Shown here one piece after another: positions 1-7,680 of a DNA stretch of 63,670 nucleotides; positions within the stretch are counted from its first letter, which is position 1, and each line of letters begins with the position of its first letter. A program made the position numbers and the translations under genes. The stretch is taken from NCBI GenBank assembly GCA_903911905.1, contig CAIWFK010000135.1, positions 1 through 63,670 on the forward strand, given 5' to 3'. This DNA comes from an uncultured Myxococcales bacterium (GTDB taxonomy: Bacteria > Myxococcota > Myxococcia > Myxococcales > Myxococcaceae). Below the pieces are notes generated by a model, which saw only the letters and a list, made by a program, of their open reading frames with translations, was not told the origin of the DNA and did no database searches.

Positions 1-1479
1 AAGGAAAAGACCGGCAAGGGGTACGTCGAGAAGAGCGGCGGCGGTGCGGCTCCGGTCGCGGCGGCTCCGGCTCCGGTCGCCCCGGCGGAGGTGGCCGCGC
101 CCCCGCCAACGTCGAAGGCCGCGCCGCCGATGAAGGTGGCGGTCGCTCCCGAGCCCGTGGTGGTCGAGCCCGGCTTCCGTCGCTTCCACTTCTCGGAAGG
201 CAGCTCGAACAAGTTCTGGGAAGTGAAGGTCGAAGGCGAGCAGCAGGTGGTGCGCTACGGCAAGCTGGGCACCGCCGGGCAGGAAAAGGAAAAGGACTTC
301 GACACCGCGGCCGACGCGAAGGCCGACACCAGGAAGCTGATCGCCGAGAAGGTCGGCAAGGGCTACGTCGAGGTCGGCGGTGCGCCGAAGCTGCCGCACA
401 ACCCCGAGCTCGAGGCGGCCATCGTCGCCAACCCCGACGATCAGAAGACCTGGGGCGTGTTCGCCGACTGGCTGCTCGAGCAGGGCGTGACCTGGGCCGA
501 GGTCATCGCCGCCGGGGTCAGCGGCAAGCCCGACACCGCGAAGCAGAAGGCGGCCCTCACCGAGCTGATGGGCGAGCTCGAGGCCGACGTGGTCTGGGCC
601 AACGGCGTCATCGCCTCGTTCGACTTCCAGCCCGACGACGCCGACAGCGGCGGCGACGGCAAGATGGAAGAGACGCTCTCGAAGGTGCTCGCGCACCCCG
701 CAGGTCACTTCATTCGCTCGCTCACCCTGGGCCTGCCGCCCAGCGAAGACCCCGAGGGCTGGCACTTCGACGGACTCATCGAAGCCATCGCCGAGGCGGG
801 CCCGCTGCCCTTCCTCGAGACGCTCGACCTGAGCCCCGACGCCGACCACATGGACCAGCCGTCGTGGCGCCGCGTGGGCGACCTGAGCGCGCTGTGGCCG
901 GCCGTGCCGCACCTCAAGACGCTGCTGCTGCAGGGCTCGGCGGGCAGCGACGACGGCACCCGCATCGACTTCGGCGACATCGACGCGCCGCACCTCGAGA
1001 AGCTGGTCTTCAAGTCGGGTGGGCTCGACAAGAAGGCGCCGCTGGGCCTGGGCGCGGCCACCCTGCCGAAGCTGACCCACCTCGAGCTGATGTTCGGTCG
1101 CGAAGACTATGGCTGCAGTTCGACCGTGGCCTCGCTCAAGGGCCTTCTCGACGGCGCCGGGCTGCCGGCGCTCGAGCGGCTGGGGCTCGAGAACAGCGAA
1201 TGGAAGGAAGCGCTGGTCGAGGCGGTGGCGAAGTCGAAGGTGCTCCCGCGCCTGAAGGTGCTCGACCTGAGCATGGGCATCATGGGCACCGAGTCGGCGC
1301 AGGCCCTGGTGGCCAACGCGGCGAAGTTCAAGCACCTGAAGGAACTGCACCTGGAAGACAATTACTTCTCGGAAGACGACCAGGCGCTGGTGAAGAAGGC
1401 GCTGCCCAACGCGGTGTTCGGCGAGCAGAAGGAAGACGAAGACGACCCCGAGTACCGCTACACCACCATCGGGGAATGA
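1..1479 (+). CDS. WGR-domain / TIGR02996 / leucine-rich-repeat protein, 5' truncated
   Basis: The reading frame is open from the first base, so the true start lies outside the window; the GTG at 91 is only an internal codon. The first codons (GKGYVEKSGG) match the end of a WGR domain. An Ala/Pro-rich linker follows, then a complete WGR domain at about codons 59-125 ending in the near-identical GKGYVEVGG. A TIGR02996 repeat-companion motif (NPELEAAI...VFADWLLEQG) sits at about 134-162, and leucine-rich-repeat-like strands (LETLDLSP, LKVLDLSM, LKELHLED) run to the acidic C-terminus. WGR domains occur in PARPs and in bacterial proteins that bind nucleic acid or proteins; TIGR02996 is typical of myxobacteria and planctomycetes. 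No catalytic domain is visible. The actual role is unknown; a scaffold is an inference. Confidence 0.85.
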   Translation, partial: KEKTGKGYVEKSGGGAAPVAAAPAPVAPAEVAAPPPTSKAAPPMKVAVAPEPVVVEPGFRRFHFSEGSSNKFWEVKVEGEQQVVRYGKLGTAGQEKEKDFDTAADAKADTRKLIAEKVGKGYVEVGGAPKLPHNPELEAAIVANPDDQKTWGVFADWLLEQGVTWAEVIAAGVSGKPDTAKQKAALTELMGELEADVVWANGVIASFDFQPDDADSGGDGKMEETLSKVLAHPAGHFIRSLTLGLPPSEDPEGWHFDGLIEAIAEAGPLPFLETLDLSPDADHMDQPSWRRVGDLSALWPAVPHLKTLLLQGSAGSDDGTRIDFGDIDAPHLEKLVFKSGGLDKKAPLGLGAATLPKLTHLELMFGREDYGCSSTVASLKGLLDGAGLPALERLGLENSEWKEALVEAVAKSKVLPRLKVLDLSMGIMGTESAQALVANAAKFKHLKELHLEDNYFSEDDQALVKKALPNAVFGEQKEDEDDPEYRYTTIGE

Positions 1480-1482
1480 GGC

Positions 1483-2406
1483 TCAGCCTTCGAGCACCGC
1501 GCGCGCCGCCCGCTCGACCTGGGCGATGGCGGCCGCAGGCGCCGTGACCCGGGCCGCGCCGCCGAACGAGAGCACCCAGCGGGTCAGCCAGCGCTCCGAA
1601 TCGCCGGGCACTTCGACCTCGACCTCGCCGTCGGGCAGCTCGCGCACCGCCGAACCGAAGCGCTCGCGAACGTAGGGCGCGCGCGAGCGGGAAAACCGCA
1701 CGGTCACCGGCGTCGCCGTCGAGGTGGGCAGTGCCGCGCCCGTCGCGCCGGCAGGCGGGGTGAAGGTGGTGCGGGTCAGCTCGAGCTTCGCGATGCGGTC
1801 GAGCTTGAAGAGCCGCTGGCCACCGCGCGTCAGGCAGAACGCCGACAGGTACCACTGGCCGCGATGGCTCACCAGTTCCCACGGCTGCACGCGGCGCTGT
1901 TCGGTCTGGCCGCGCGAGGCCGCGAAGTAGTCGAGTACCACCTCGCGGCGCTCGGCCACGGCCTGGGCCAGCTCGGCGAGCGAATCGGGGCCGCCCTCGG
2001 CCACGTCGAGCTGACGGCCCATGGCGCGGTAGCGCTCGAGCGCATGCGGCGGCAACACGCCCTCGAGCTTGCTCAGCGCGGCCCGCAGCGCGTCGTTGCT
2101 CGCCGGCTTGAGCAGGGCCGCGGCCGCCGCGAGCGCCACGCCTTCTTCGGCGGTCAGGCGGGGCGGGGCCGACAGGCGCTGGTCCAGTTGCACGTACACG
2201 CGCTCGTCGTCGTCGACGTAGATGTCGACGAAGTCGTCGGGCTGGAAGGGCGGGCGGCCCACCAGGGTCAGCAGGTCGAGCTCTTCGAGCAGTTGGCTGC
2301 TCGAAATGCCCAGCGCCGCGGCGACCTCGGCGACCTTCTGGCCGGGGTTGCGGGCGACGTACGGCACCAGGAAGAGCAGGCGCCGCAGGCGCTCCTGCAC
2401 GCTCAT
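1483..2406 (-). CDS. WYL-domain transcriptional regulator, PafC-like
   Basis: A protein of 307 residues. It has an N-terminal helix-turn-helix-like segment (KVAEVAAALGISSSQLLEEL, about 24-43), a WYL domain in the middle (VVLDYFAASRG; QPWELVSHRGQWYLSAFC; RLFKLDRI) and a C-terminal WCX-type extension (VTVRF...VEVEVPGD...RWVLSFGG). Its ATG overlaps the stop of the upstream WYL gene by four bases (ATGA), so the two are translationally coupled. Actinobacterial PafB/PafC are paired in the same way and form a DNA-damage activator. WYL domains are thought to sense nucleic acid or other ligands. The DNA-damage role is only inferred here by analogy. The gene converges on the WGR gene with four bases between the stops. 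Confidence 0.85.
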   Translation of the reverse strand: MSVQERLRRLLFLVPYVARNPGQKVAEVAAALGISSSQLLEELDLLTLVGRPPFQPDDFVDIYVDDDERVYVQLDQRLSAPPRLTAEEGVALAAAAALLKPASNDALRAALSKLEGVLPPHALERYRAMGRQLDVAEGGPDSLAELAQAVAERREVVLDYFAASRGQTEQRRVQPWELVSHRGQWYLSAFCLTRGGQRLFKLDRIAKLELTRTTFTPPAGATGAALPTSTATPVTVRFSRSRAPYVRERFGSAVRELPDGEVEVEVPGDSERWLTRWVLSFGGAARVTAPAAAIAQVERAARAVLEG

Positions 2407-3398
2407 GGCGAGCTCCGGTGGGCGTCGAGCACGCCCGTCGCGGCTGCACGCAGGGCCTGCACGGCGCTCTCGGGCGCGAGCAGCCGCGCGTCGGGCCCCT
2501 GCGAGAGCACGTAGCCGACCAGGCCCTCGAGGTCGGTGACGCTCAGGGTGAAGGTCGAGCGCTCGTTCGAGACGGGCGCGGTGACGCCGAAGAGGCTGGC
2601 CGCCAGCGGGGCGAGCTCACCGCGCAGCTCGACGGTGACCTCGGTCGGCGGGTGGAAGCGGTGTTGCCAGGGCCAGGCGGCGACGTACTCGTCGAGGCTG
2701 AAGGCGGCGGGCAGCTGGAAGTCGGCGCTGCGGGGCTTCGACGCGTTGACCGTCAAGGCGCGCACGCGGTGCACGTGGAACGAGCGCACTGCGCCACGCA
2801 GGTGGCACCAGCCGACCAGGGTCCACATGCCGCGGCGCAGGGCCAGCCCGTAGGGGTCGACCCGGCGGTGGGTGACCTGGGCCGAGAAGGGCGAGAAGTA
2901 TTCGAGGTCGACCCACTTCTTCGCGTTGATGGCGCCCCACAGCGCTTCGAGGCGCGCGGGCAGCTCGCGAGACCCGGTCAATTCGGACAGCTCGAGCCGC
3001 ACCTTGGGCGGGGGCAGTTGGCCGTCGGCGAAGAACGAAATCTTCCGCAGGGCGTGCGCCAGGTCTTCGCGACCGGGGAAGGCGCCCGAGGTCAGCACCG
3101 CTGAGCCTGCCGCGTAGAGCACCGCCAATTCGGCCGGGGCGAGGGCGAGTTCGGGTAGGTAGTACGCCGACTTGTCGATGACGTAGCCCTCGAGGTGCTC
3201 GTCGGTCGCGGGCGTCCAGGTGATGGGCAGGCCCAATTCGAGCAGCTCGGCCTTGTCGCGCTCGAACTTGCGCTCGGCGGCGTCCTGCGAGCCCGAATAT
3301 TCGTCGGGGAACGCTTCGCGAATCTCGCCCCACGAGACCGGCGCCTGTGCGTCGAGCAGCAGCGCCACCAGGTCGAGAATTCGTTCGGTCCGGTCCAT
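2403..3398 (-). CDS. WYL-domain transcriptional regulator, PafB-like
   Basis: A protein of 331 residues, first gene of a two-gene unit with the WYL gene that follows it. The N-terminus (MDRTERILDLVALLLDAQAP) is a classical winged-helix start, and the segment GSQDAAERKFERDKAELLEL is typical of PafB-like proteins. The WYL core is readable around residues 165-215 (WVDLEYFSPFSAQ; VDPYGLALRRGMWTLVGWC; SFHVHRVRAL). A WCX-like beta domain (EVTVELRGEL) closes the protein. The pair probably acts as a heterodimeric or two-step regulator. Target genes are not apparent from the neighbourhood. Confidence 0.86.
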   Translation of the reverse strand: MDRTERILDLVALLLDAQAPVSWGEIREAFPDEYSGSQDAAERKFERDKAELLELGLPITWTPATDEHLEGYVIDKSAYYLPELALAPAELAVLYAAGSAVLTSGAFPGREDLAHALRKISFFADGQLPPPKVRLELSELTGSRELPARLEALWGAINAKKWVDLEYFSPFSAQVTHRRVDPYGLALRRGMWTLVGWCHLRGAVRSFHVHRVRALTVNASKPRSADFQLPAAFSLDEYVAAWPWQHRFHPPTEVTVELRGELAPLAASLFGVTAPVSNERSTFTLSVTDLEGLVGYVLSQGPDARLLAPESAVQALRAAATGVLDAHRSSP

Positions 3399-3488
3399 CG
3401 TCGAGGGTGGGTTTATCGCGAAACGTGTCGCGCTACTGCAGCATCATTCAGGGCCTCGGCGTGCGCTCGAACCAGGCACCGTCGTCGC

Positions 3489-4685
3489 TCAACCCGCCGC
3501 GGTAGCCGGTTTGACGCCGAGCGCGTCGAGCGCGCGCACCACCCGGTCGACGTCCTCCATGGAATTGTAGCCGCGGGTCGAGATGCGCACGCCGCCCCCC
3601 CGCGGCGTCGTCATGATCTGGTGTTCGCGGACCAGGGCGCGCACCACCTCTGCGGGGTCTCCCTGCACGGGCAACACGCAGATGCCCGAGAGGAACGTGG
3701 GGTCATCGGGCAGCCGGGGACAGAAGCCGCGCTCGCGCAGCCGACGGCGAAGCTCGAGCTGCAGGGCGATGTTGTGCGTGAGCACGTTCGCGGTGCCGAC
3801 CGCTTCGTGCAGGTGCAGCGCTGCGTCCATCGCGTGGAGGCCGAGCAGGGAACCGGCGCCCACCTCGAGCGCCGAGGCTTCCTTCCGGAGCAGCGCGCCC
3901 CCGGTGGCCACGAAGCCGTGCTCGTCGTCGACGCGCGTGGTGTGCAGCCACGACTGGTACTGCTCGGCAGGCGCGACGGACAGCCAGCCGCCCAGCGGCA
4001 GGGGCACGGCGTCGAGCCAGTCCTGCCGGATGACGAGCGTGCCCAGGCCGTAGCCGGCGAAGAACCACTTCTGCCCCGGCGCGGCGAAGAACGACGCACC
4101 GAGCGCTGCGAGATCGATGGGCACCTGGCCCAGCGCCTGCGCGCCGTTGAGAATGAGGGTCAGCCCGCGCGCGCGGCACAGCGCGGCCAGGCCCGTCAGG
4201 TCAACGCGGTAGCCGCTGGCGTACTGCACGATGGAGACGGCGACGGCGTTGGTGGTCGGTCGCAGCGCGGCGTCGATGGCAGCCAGTGGCCAGGTGCCGT
4301 CGGGGCGGCTCTTCACGACTCTCAACGTCAGGCCCGCGTGGAGGAGCGGAATCACCGTCGACGGAAACTCGCCTTCCAGCGTGAGCACCTCGGTCTGCCC
4401 GCGGGCGAGCAGCATGCGGCCGATGACGTTGAAGCCGAACGAGGTGGTGGGGACGAAGGCCAGCTCCCTGGCGGTCGCGCCCACGTACGCGGCCAGGCGG
4501 GCCCGCAGGCCCTCACGAAAGCGCGCCCACTTTGCGTACTGGAGATCGCCCGACTCGGCGGTCTCGCGCAGGTACGCCTCCATGGCGGCGAGCGCCGGGG
4601 CGGAGGTGGGGGAGGACGCGGCGGCGTTGAGCCAGGTCCACGAGCGAAGGGCCGGAAACTGTTGGCGCAGCTCGGCGGGAGTCAT
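3489..4685 (-). CDS. class V aminotransferase-like PLP protein with Asp-to-Asn change
   Basis: A protein of 398 residues from the ATG at 4685 (MTPAELRQQFPAL). An upstream in-frame start would add 14 residues of unconserved sequence. The fold-type I class V pattern is clear: N-terminal WLNAAASSPTS, the phosphate-region VPTTSFGFN at about 79-86, and the Schiff-base lysine in APGQKWFFAGYGLG (K206). The family's DGAQ motif reads LILNGAQALG, so the Asp that normally contacts the PLP ring nitrogen is Asn (N180). Relatives include cysteine desulfurases, kynureninase-like and isopenicillin-N-epimerase-like proteins; the substrate cannot be told. It is divergent from the small lipoprotein at 4900. Catalysis may be altered or lost. 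Confidence 0.82.
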   Translation of the reverse strand: MTPAELRQQFPALRSWTWLNAAASSPTSAPALAAMEAYLRETAESGDLQYAKWARFREGLRARLAAYVGATARELAFVPTTSFGFNVIGRMLLARGQTEVLTLEGEFPSTVIPLLHAGLTLRVVKSRPDGTWPLAAIDAALRPTTNAVAVSIVQYASGYRVDLTGLAALCRARGLTLILNGAQALGQVPIDLAALGASFFAAPGQKWFFAGYGLGTLVIRQDWLDAVPLPLGGWLSVAPAEQYQSWLHTTRVDDEHGFVATGGALLRKEASALEVGAGSLLGLHAMDAALHLHEAVGTANVLTHNIALQLELRRRLRERGFCPRLPDDPTFLSGICVLPVQGDPAEVVRALVREHQIMTTPRGGGVRISTRGYNSMEDVDRVVRALDALGVKPATAAG

Positions 4686-4772
4686 CGCGCGAGCCCCGGG
4701 AACAAGGTCGCGGCTCTGGTGTTCCAACCGTTCACGGCCCCTGGCAATCGCGCGGGGTCCCGTTCGTCGTGT

Positions 4773-4821
4773 GTCAGTCTGTCAGCGCAGGGAGCCGAGC
4801 GTGTCATCAGGTCAGTCTGTC
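4773..4821. repeat. 11-bp direct repeat pair in a divergent promoter region
   Basis: The sequence GTCAGTCTGTC occurs at 4773-4783 and again at 4811-4821, 38 bp start to start, inside the 214-bp gap between the divergent aminotransferase (start 4685) and lipoprotein (start 4900) genes. GTGTCA stands at the start of the first copy and 10 bp before the second. The placement suits a regulator-binding site for one or both genes, but no known regulator consensus is recognised. The rest of the gap shows no RNA gene or ORF. Confidence 0.4.
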
Positions 4822-4899
4822 CGAGCACGCGCCTGCAGCCAACCCGCCGGAAGTACGGTGGTCGGGTCGACGGTATCGTCGTTGCTTGGGAGAACACGC

Positions 4900-5343
4900 A
4901 TGCGGTCCAATCGCTTCCCACTGTTCTTCCTGTGTGGCCTGATGGCCGCGGTCGTCGGCTGCTCCACCGGCTCGAGCGCGCGGGTGCCCGACGAGCTGTA
5001 TTTCAAGGTCGAGGTCGAGCAGCACGGCAAGACGGTGGCGGCGCCGAACCTGCTGGGCTTCGAGGGGCGGCACATCATCGTCGAGAAGCGCGCGAACCAG
5101 AGCGTGGCGCCGGACTACCGGTTGGTGCTCTTGCCCAGCGAGCGCGGTGACGGGTACGGCGTGCACTTCGACCTGGTGCTGCCCTCGGGGCATCGCGCTG
5201 GCACCATGCAGTTGCTCAGTGGTGAGGAGCGGCGGGTCCTCCTCGATGAAGACACCTCGCTCAAGCTGTTGGTGATGCGGGTCGACTCGCCGGAGTTCCG
5301 GGCGTTGATGCTGCGGGCGGGTAAGAAGCCGAACCAGATCTGA
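4900..5343 (+). CDS. small predicted lipoprotein, unknown function
   Basis: A protein of 147 residues. The ATG at 4900 is chosen because a GGGAGA Shine-Dalgarno lies about 7 bases upstream and because it begins a signal peptide: basic MRSNRF, hydrophobic PLFFLCGLMAA, lipobox VVGC. The longer frame reading in from upstream is antisense to the aminotransferase. The mature part is a short beta-rich domain (DELYFKVEVEQHGKTV, YRLVLLPSE, GYGVHFDLVLPSG, EERRVLLDEDTSLKLLVMRV) without a family I can name. It is probably membrane-anchored in the periplasm. Start and lipidation are well supported; function is unknown. Confidence 0.75.
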   Translation: MRSNRFPLFFLCGLMAAVVGCSTGSSARVPDELYFKVEVEQHGKTVAAPNLLGFEGRHIIVEKRANQSVAPDYRLVLLPSERGDGYGVHFDLVLPSGHRAGTMQLLSGEERRVLLDEDTSLKLLVMRVDSPEFRALMLRAGKKPNQI

Positions 5344-5549
5344 GGTGAGCCCGTCGCGCTCCCGCCAACGAGCAGCTTGGCGCCCGGCTTGAATGGCAGG
5401 CGGGCTGACGGTCGACGGGTCGCTCAGCCTGGCTCCACCAGCGCCTTCGATCACCTCGCTTCCGACCCACGCCGACCAGACACCCAGTCGGGCCGGTTCC
5501 CTCGAGGCCGTTGCAGGGCCCGCCGGGTTTTCGGCTACGGTCCCTCGCG

Positions 5550-6206
5550 ATGACGCGCTCGAACGTGGTGACCCTGATGGCGGTGGTGCTCTTCTCGTGC
5601 AGCGGCGCTCCCGGCTCCGACGCGGGCGTGGTCGACTCGGGGCAGGGTGGAGCTGGCGGCGGCGGTGCCGTCACCGGCGGCGGCGCGGGTGGTGGGGGGG
5701 GCTCCTCGCTCACCGATGGTGGCGTCGACGCCGGCCCCACCTCGAACTGCCAGACGGCTCCCCCCTTCACCGGCGGCGATCTGCTCTCGGCCGGCTACAC
5801 GGCCGCGCGCAGTGTGGTGCCACCGTTCGACGGCGCGTACTTCCTGCGCCCCTCGGCGACGGCCTCGAAGTTCGACCTGCTGAGCGTGGAGTACTTCTTC
5901 GCCACCACCCCGACGCTCCCGGTGATGGTCAGCCAGCCGCAGCTCGACTACCAGCACTGCGACGGGTGCGTGCGGCTCTCGCTGGCCTGCGACTCGACGG
6001 GAAACGGCTGCGCGCTCGACTACTTCGCGCAGGCGGGCACGGTGAGCGTCACGGCGCTCGGCACCAGCCCCGACGCCGGCACGTTCGGCTTCGCGCTGAC
6101 CGACGTGCACTTCGTGCAGTGGGACTTCGGGGCCTCGCCCGACGTGGTCATCGACGGAGGGAGCTGCCTCATCCTCCCGTCGCTGACCTACACCGGGACC
6201 TGGTGA
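5550..6206 (+). CDS. predicted lipoprotein with Gly-rich linker, unknown function
   Basis: A protein of 218 residues from the ATG at 5550 (MTRSNVVTLMAVVLFSC). The Cys at the end of the hydrophobic stretch is the presumed lipidation site. It is followed by a flexible linker rich in Gly, Ala and Asp (SDAGVVDSGQGGAGGGG), a style common in myxobacterial surface lipoproteins. The mature domain holds several cysteines (CQTAPPF, YQHCDGCVRLSLAC, GNGCALDYF) that may form disulfides, and ends in a beta-rich segment. No family recognised. It converges on lolA with no intergenic base: its TGA ends at 6206 and the lolA stop begins at 6207. The 206 bp before it hold nothing recognisable. Confidence 0.72.
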   Translation: MTRSNVVTLMAVVLFSCSGAPGSDAGVVDSGQGGAGGGGAVTGGGAGGGGGSSLTDGGVDAGPTSNCQTAPPFTGGDLLSAGYTAARSVVPPFDGAYFLRPSATASKFDLLSVEYFFATTPTLPVMVSQPQLDYQHCDGCVRLSLACDSTGNGCALDYFAQAGTVSVTALGTSPDAGTFGFALTDVHFVQWDFGASPDVVIDGGSCLILPSLTYTGTW

Positions 6207-6974
6207 TTACTTCCCCGCGTCAGGCGTGGGCTTCGCGCCGCCGGTGAAGTCCTGCACCTGGGTGTCGGGGGGCACGTTGAGCTTGAAGCCGGCAGCGTCG
6301 ACACCGGTGTTGGTCTTCAGGTCCAGGAACGAGATGGCGTTCTGCGAGCCGTCGGGGTCGATGACGGTGCTCTTGAGCACCTGCGCGGTCTTCAGGTCGA
6401 CCTCGAGCAGCACTCGCTTGAAGCGCGGGTCGGGCTTGAGCGGCGTCATCTCGAGCACCTGGGTGGCGCAGGCGCCCCCGTCGACCGGCGCGCAGGGCCT
6501 GGCGACGATGGCGAACTCGTCAGCCAGCTTGCCCTGACCCCACAGGAAGGTGACCGACGCCGACAGTTGGTTGGTGCCGATGGCGGCGACGGTGAGCAGC
6601 TTCGCTTCGGGGTCGTACGCGTAGATTTTCTGCCCTGCGAGCACGAAGGTCTTCTTCGAGGGCTTCTCGTATTCCCACCGCATCAGCGCGGGCTTCTTGA
6701 ACGTCACCTGCCCGGTCGAGGTCTGGGTGCGCTTGGAGGCCGTGTACGCGTAGCGCTGCTCGAAGCCGGCGGTGAAGTCGGCGGTCTTCTCGTAGAAACT
6801 CTGCACCCGGTCGACCAGCGCCTTCACTTCAGGCGTCAGCTTCGGCGCACCGACGGCACCGGCGAGCATTCCCGCGTCGGCGAGCACCACGCCCGCATCA
6901 GCACCCTTCACCCCCGCGTCGACGGGGCCGGCATCAGCGGCGCAGAGCAGCGAAATCAGGGTCAGCGTGAGCAT
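6207..6974 (-). CDS. lolA: outer-membrane lipoprotein carrier LolA
   Basis: A protein of 255 residues. The ATG at 6974 is preferred over the TTG two codons upstream because GGAG lies 8 bases before it. A signal peptide (MLTLTLISLLCAADA) is followed by a low-complexity Asp-Ala-Gly stretch and then the LolA fold: LVDRVQSFYEKTADFTAGFEQ, STGQVTFKKPALMRWEYE, GQKIYAYDPEAKLLTV, FLWGQGKL. LolA takes lipoproteins from LolCDE at the inner membrane and passes them across the periplasm to the outer-membrane receptor. This window alone encodes many candidate clients. It lies 33 bp downstream of trmH and is probably the last gene of an obg-trmH-lolA transcription unit. Confidence 0.88.
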   Translation of the reverse strand: MLTLTLISLLCAADAGPVDAGVKGADAGVVLADAGMLAGAVGAPKLTPEVKALVDRVQSFYEKTADFTAGFEQRYAYTASKRTQTSTGQVTFKKPALMRWEYEKPSKKTFVLAGQKIYAYDPEAKLLTVAAIGTNQLSASVTFLWGQGKLADEFAIVARPCAPVDGGACATQVLEMTPLKPDPRFKRVLLEVDLKTAQVLKSTVIDPDGSQNAISFLDLKTNTGVDAAGFKLNVPPDTQVQDFTGGAKPTPDAGK

Positions 6975-7007
6975 GTGCAACTCCAGACGGCGTGGCCCGC
7001 GAAGTGT

Positions 7008-7679
7008 TCACCCGTTGCGGTACACCCGGCCGCGCTGCTTGACCGAGAGGTACGAGAAGTGCTCGCGAAGCTGCGCCCGCTCGGGCTCGCTCAGGTCGCC
7101 CTGCACCCCGAGGTGCTCGAGCCGCCACGAGATGGCGCGGGTCACGCACGCGCTGGCCGCCGCCGAGATGTTCATCGACTGCACGAAGCCGCGCATCGGA
7201 ATCCAGAAGGTGCCGTCGACGTTGGCCAGCACTTCGGGCGTGACGCCGAAGCGCTCGTTGCCGAACACCATGGCCACCGGCTGGTCGAACTTCAGCTCGA
7301 ACAGGCTGGTCGCGCCCGGAGCGATGGCGCTGGCGAGCACCTTGTACCCGCGCTCGCGCAGCACCTTCGCGCAGCCGGTGAAGTCGCGGTGCACGTGGAG
7401 GTCGAGCCACTTGTCGCAGCCCTGGGTGACCTTGGAATTGGGGGCGAAGGGCGCGTCAGGGTTGCGAATGACGTGCACTTCCTGCAACCCCATGGCCTCG
7501 CAGGTGCGCAGCACCGCGGCCATGTTGAAGGTGTCTTCGAGCTTCTCGAGCACCACCGTCACCGCGCGGGTGCGCGCCGCCACGACCTGCTCGATGCGCT
7601 CCTTGCGTGGCGCGAGCAACAGGTCGGCCGGCATCGGCCTGCCGTCGGCCGCTTCGTATTTCGGTCCACCACCGCCCAT
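7008..7679 (-). CDS. trmH: tRNA (guanosine-18-2'-O)-methyltransferase, SpoU/TrmH family
   Basis: A protein of 223 residues with the SPOUT deep-knot motifs: motif 1 LEDTFNMAAVLRTCEAMGLQ (a TrmH-like N-x-x-A-x-x-R-T pattern), motif 2 VFGNERFGVTPEVL and motif 3 IPMRGFVQSMNISAAAS. The sequence around motif 3 is especially TrmH-like (E. coli reads IPMIGMVQSLNVS). TrmH uses SAM to methylate the 2'-hydroxyl of G18 in the D-loop of some tRNAs; the conserved Arg in motif 1 is the catalytic residue. The ATG at 7679 lies one base after the obg stop triplet boundary, implying co-transcription with obg. TrmB/RlmB-type rRNA methyltransferase activity cannot be fully excluded. Confidence 0.88.
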   Translation of the reverse strand: MGGGGPKYEAADGRPMPADLLLAPRKERIEQVVAARTRAVTVVLEKLEDTFNMAAVLRTCEAMGLQEVHVIRNPDAPFAPNSKVTQGCDKWLDLHVHRDFTGCAKVLRERGYKVLASAIAPGATSLFELKFDQPVAMVFGNERFGVTPEVLANVDGTFWIPMRGFVQSMNISAAASACVTRAISWRLEHLGVQGDLSEPERAQLREHFSYLSVKQRGRVYRNG

Positions 7680-7680
7680 G

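Noticed and set aside
3195-5150. Long plus-strand open frame over the WYL and aminotransferase genes
   Set aside because: Antisense to two genes with clear motifs; composition is Arg/Gly/His-rich and no fold is visible.
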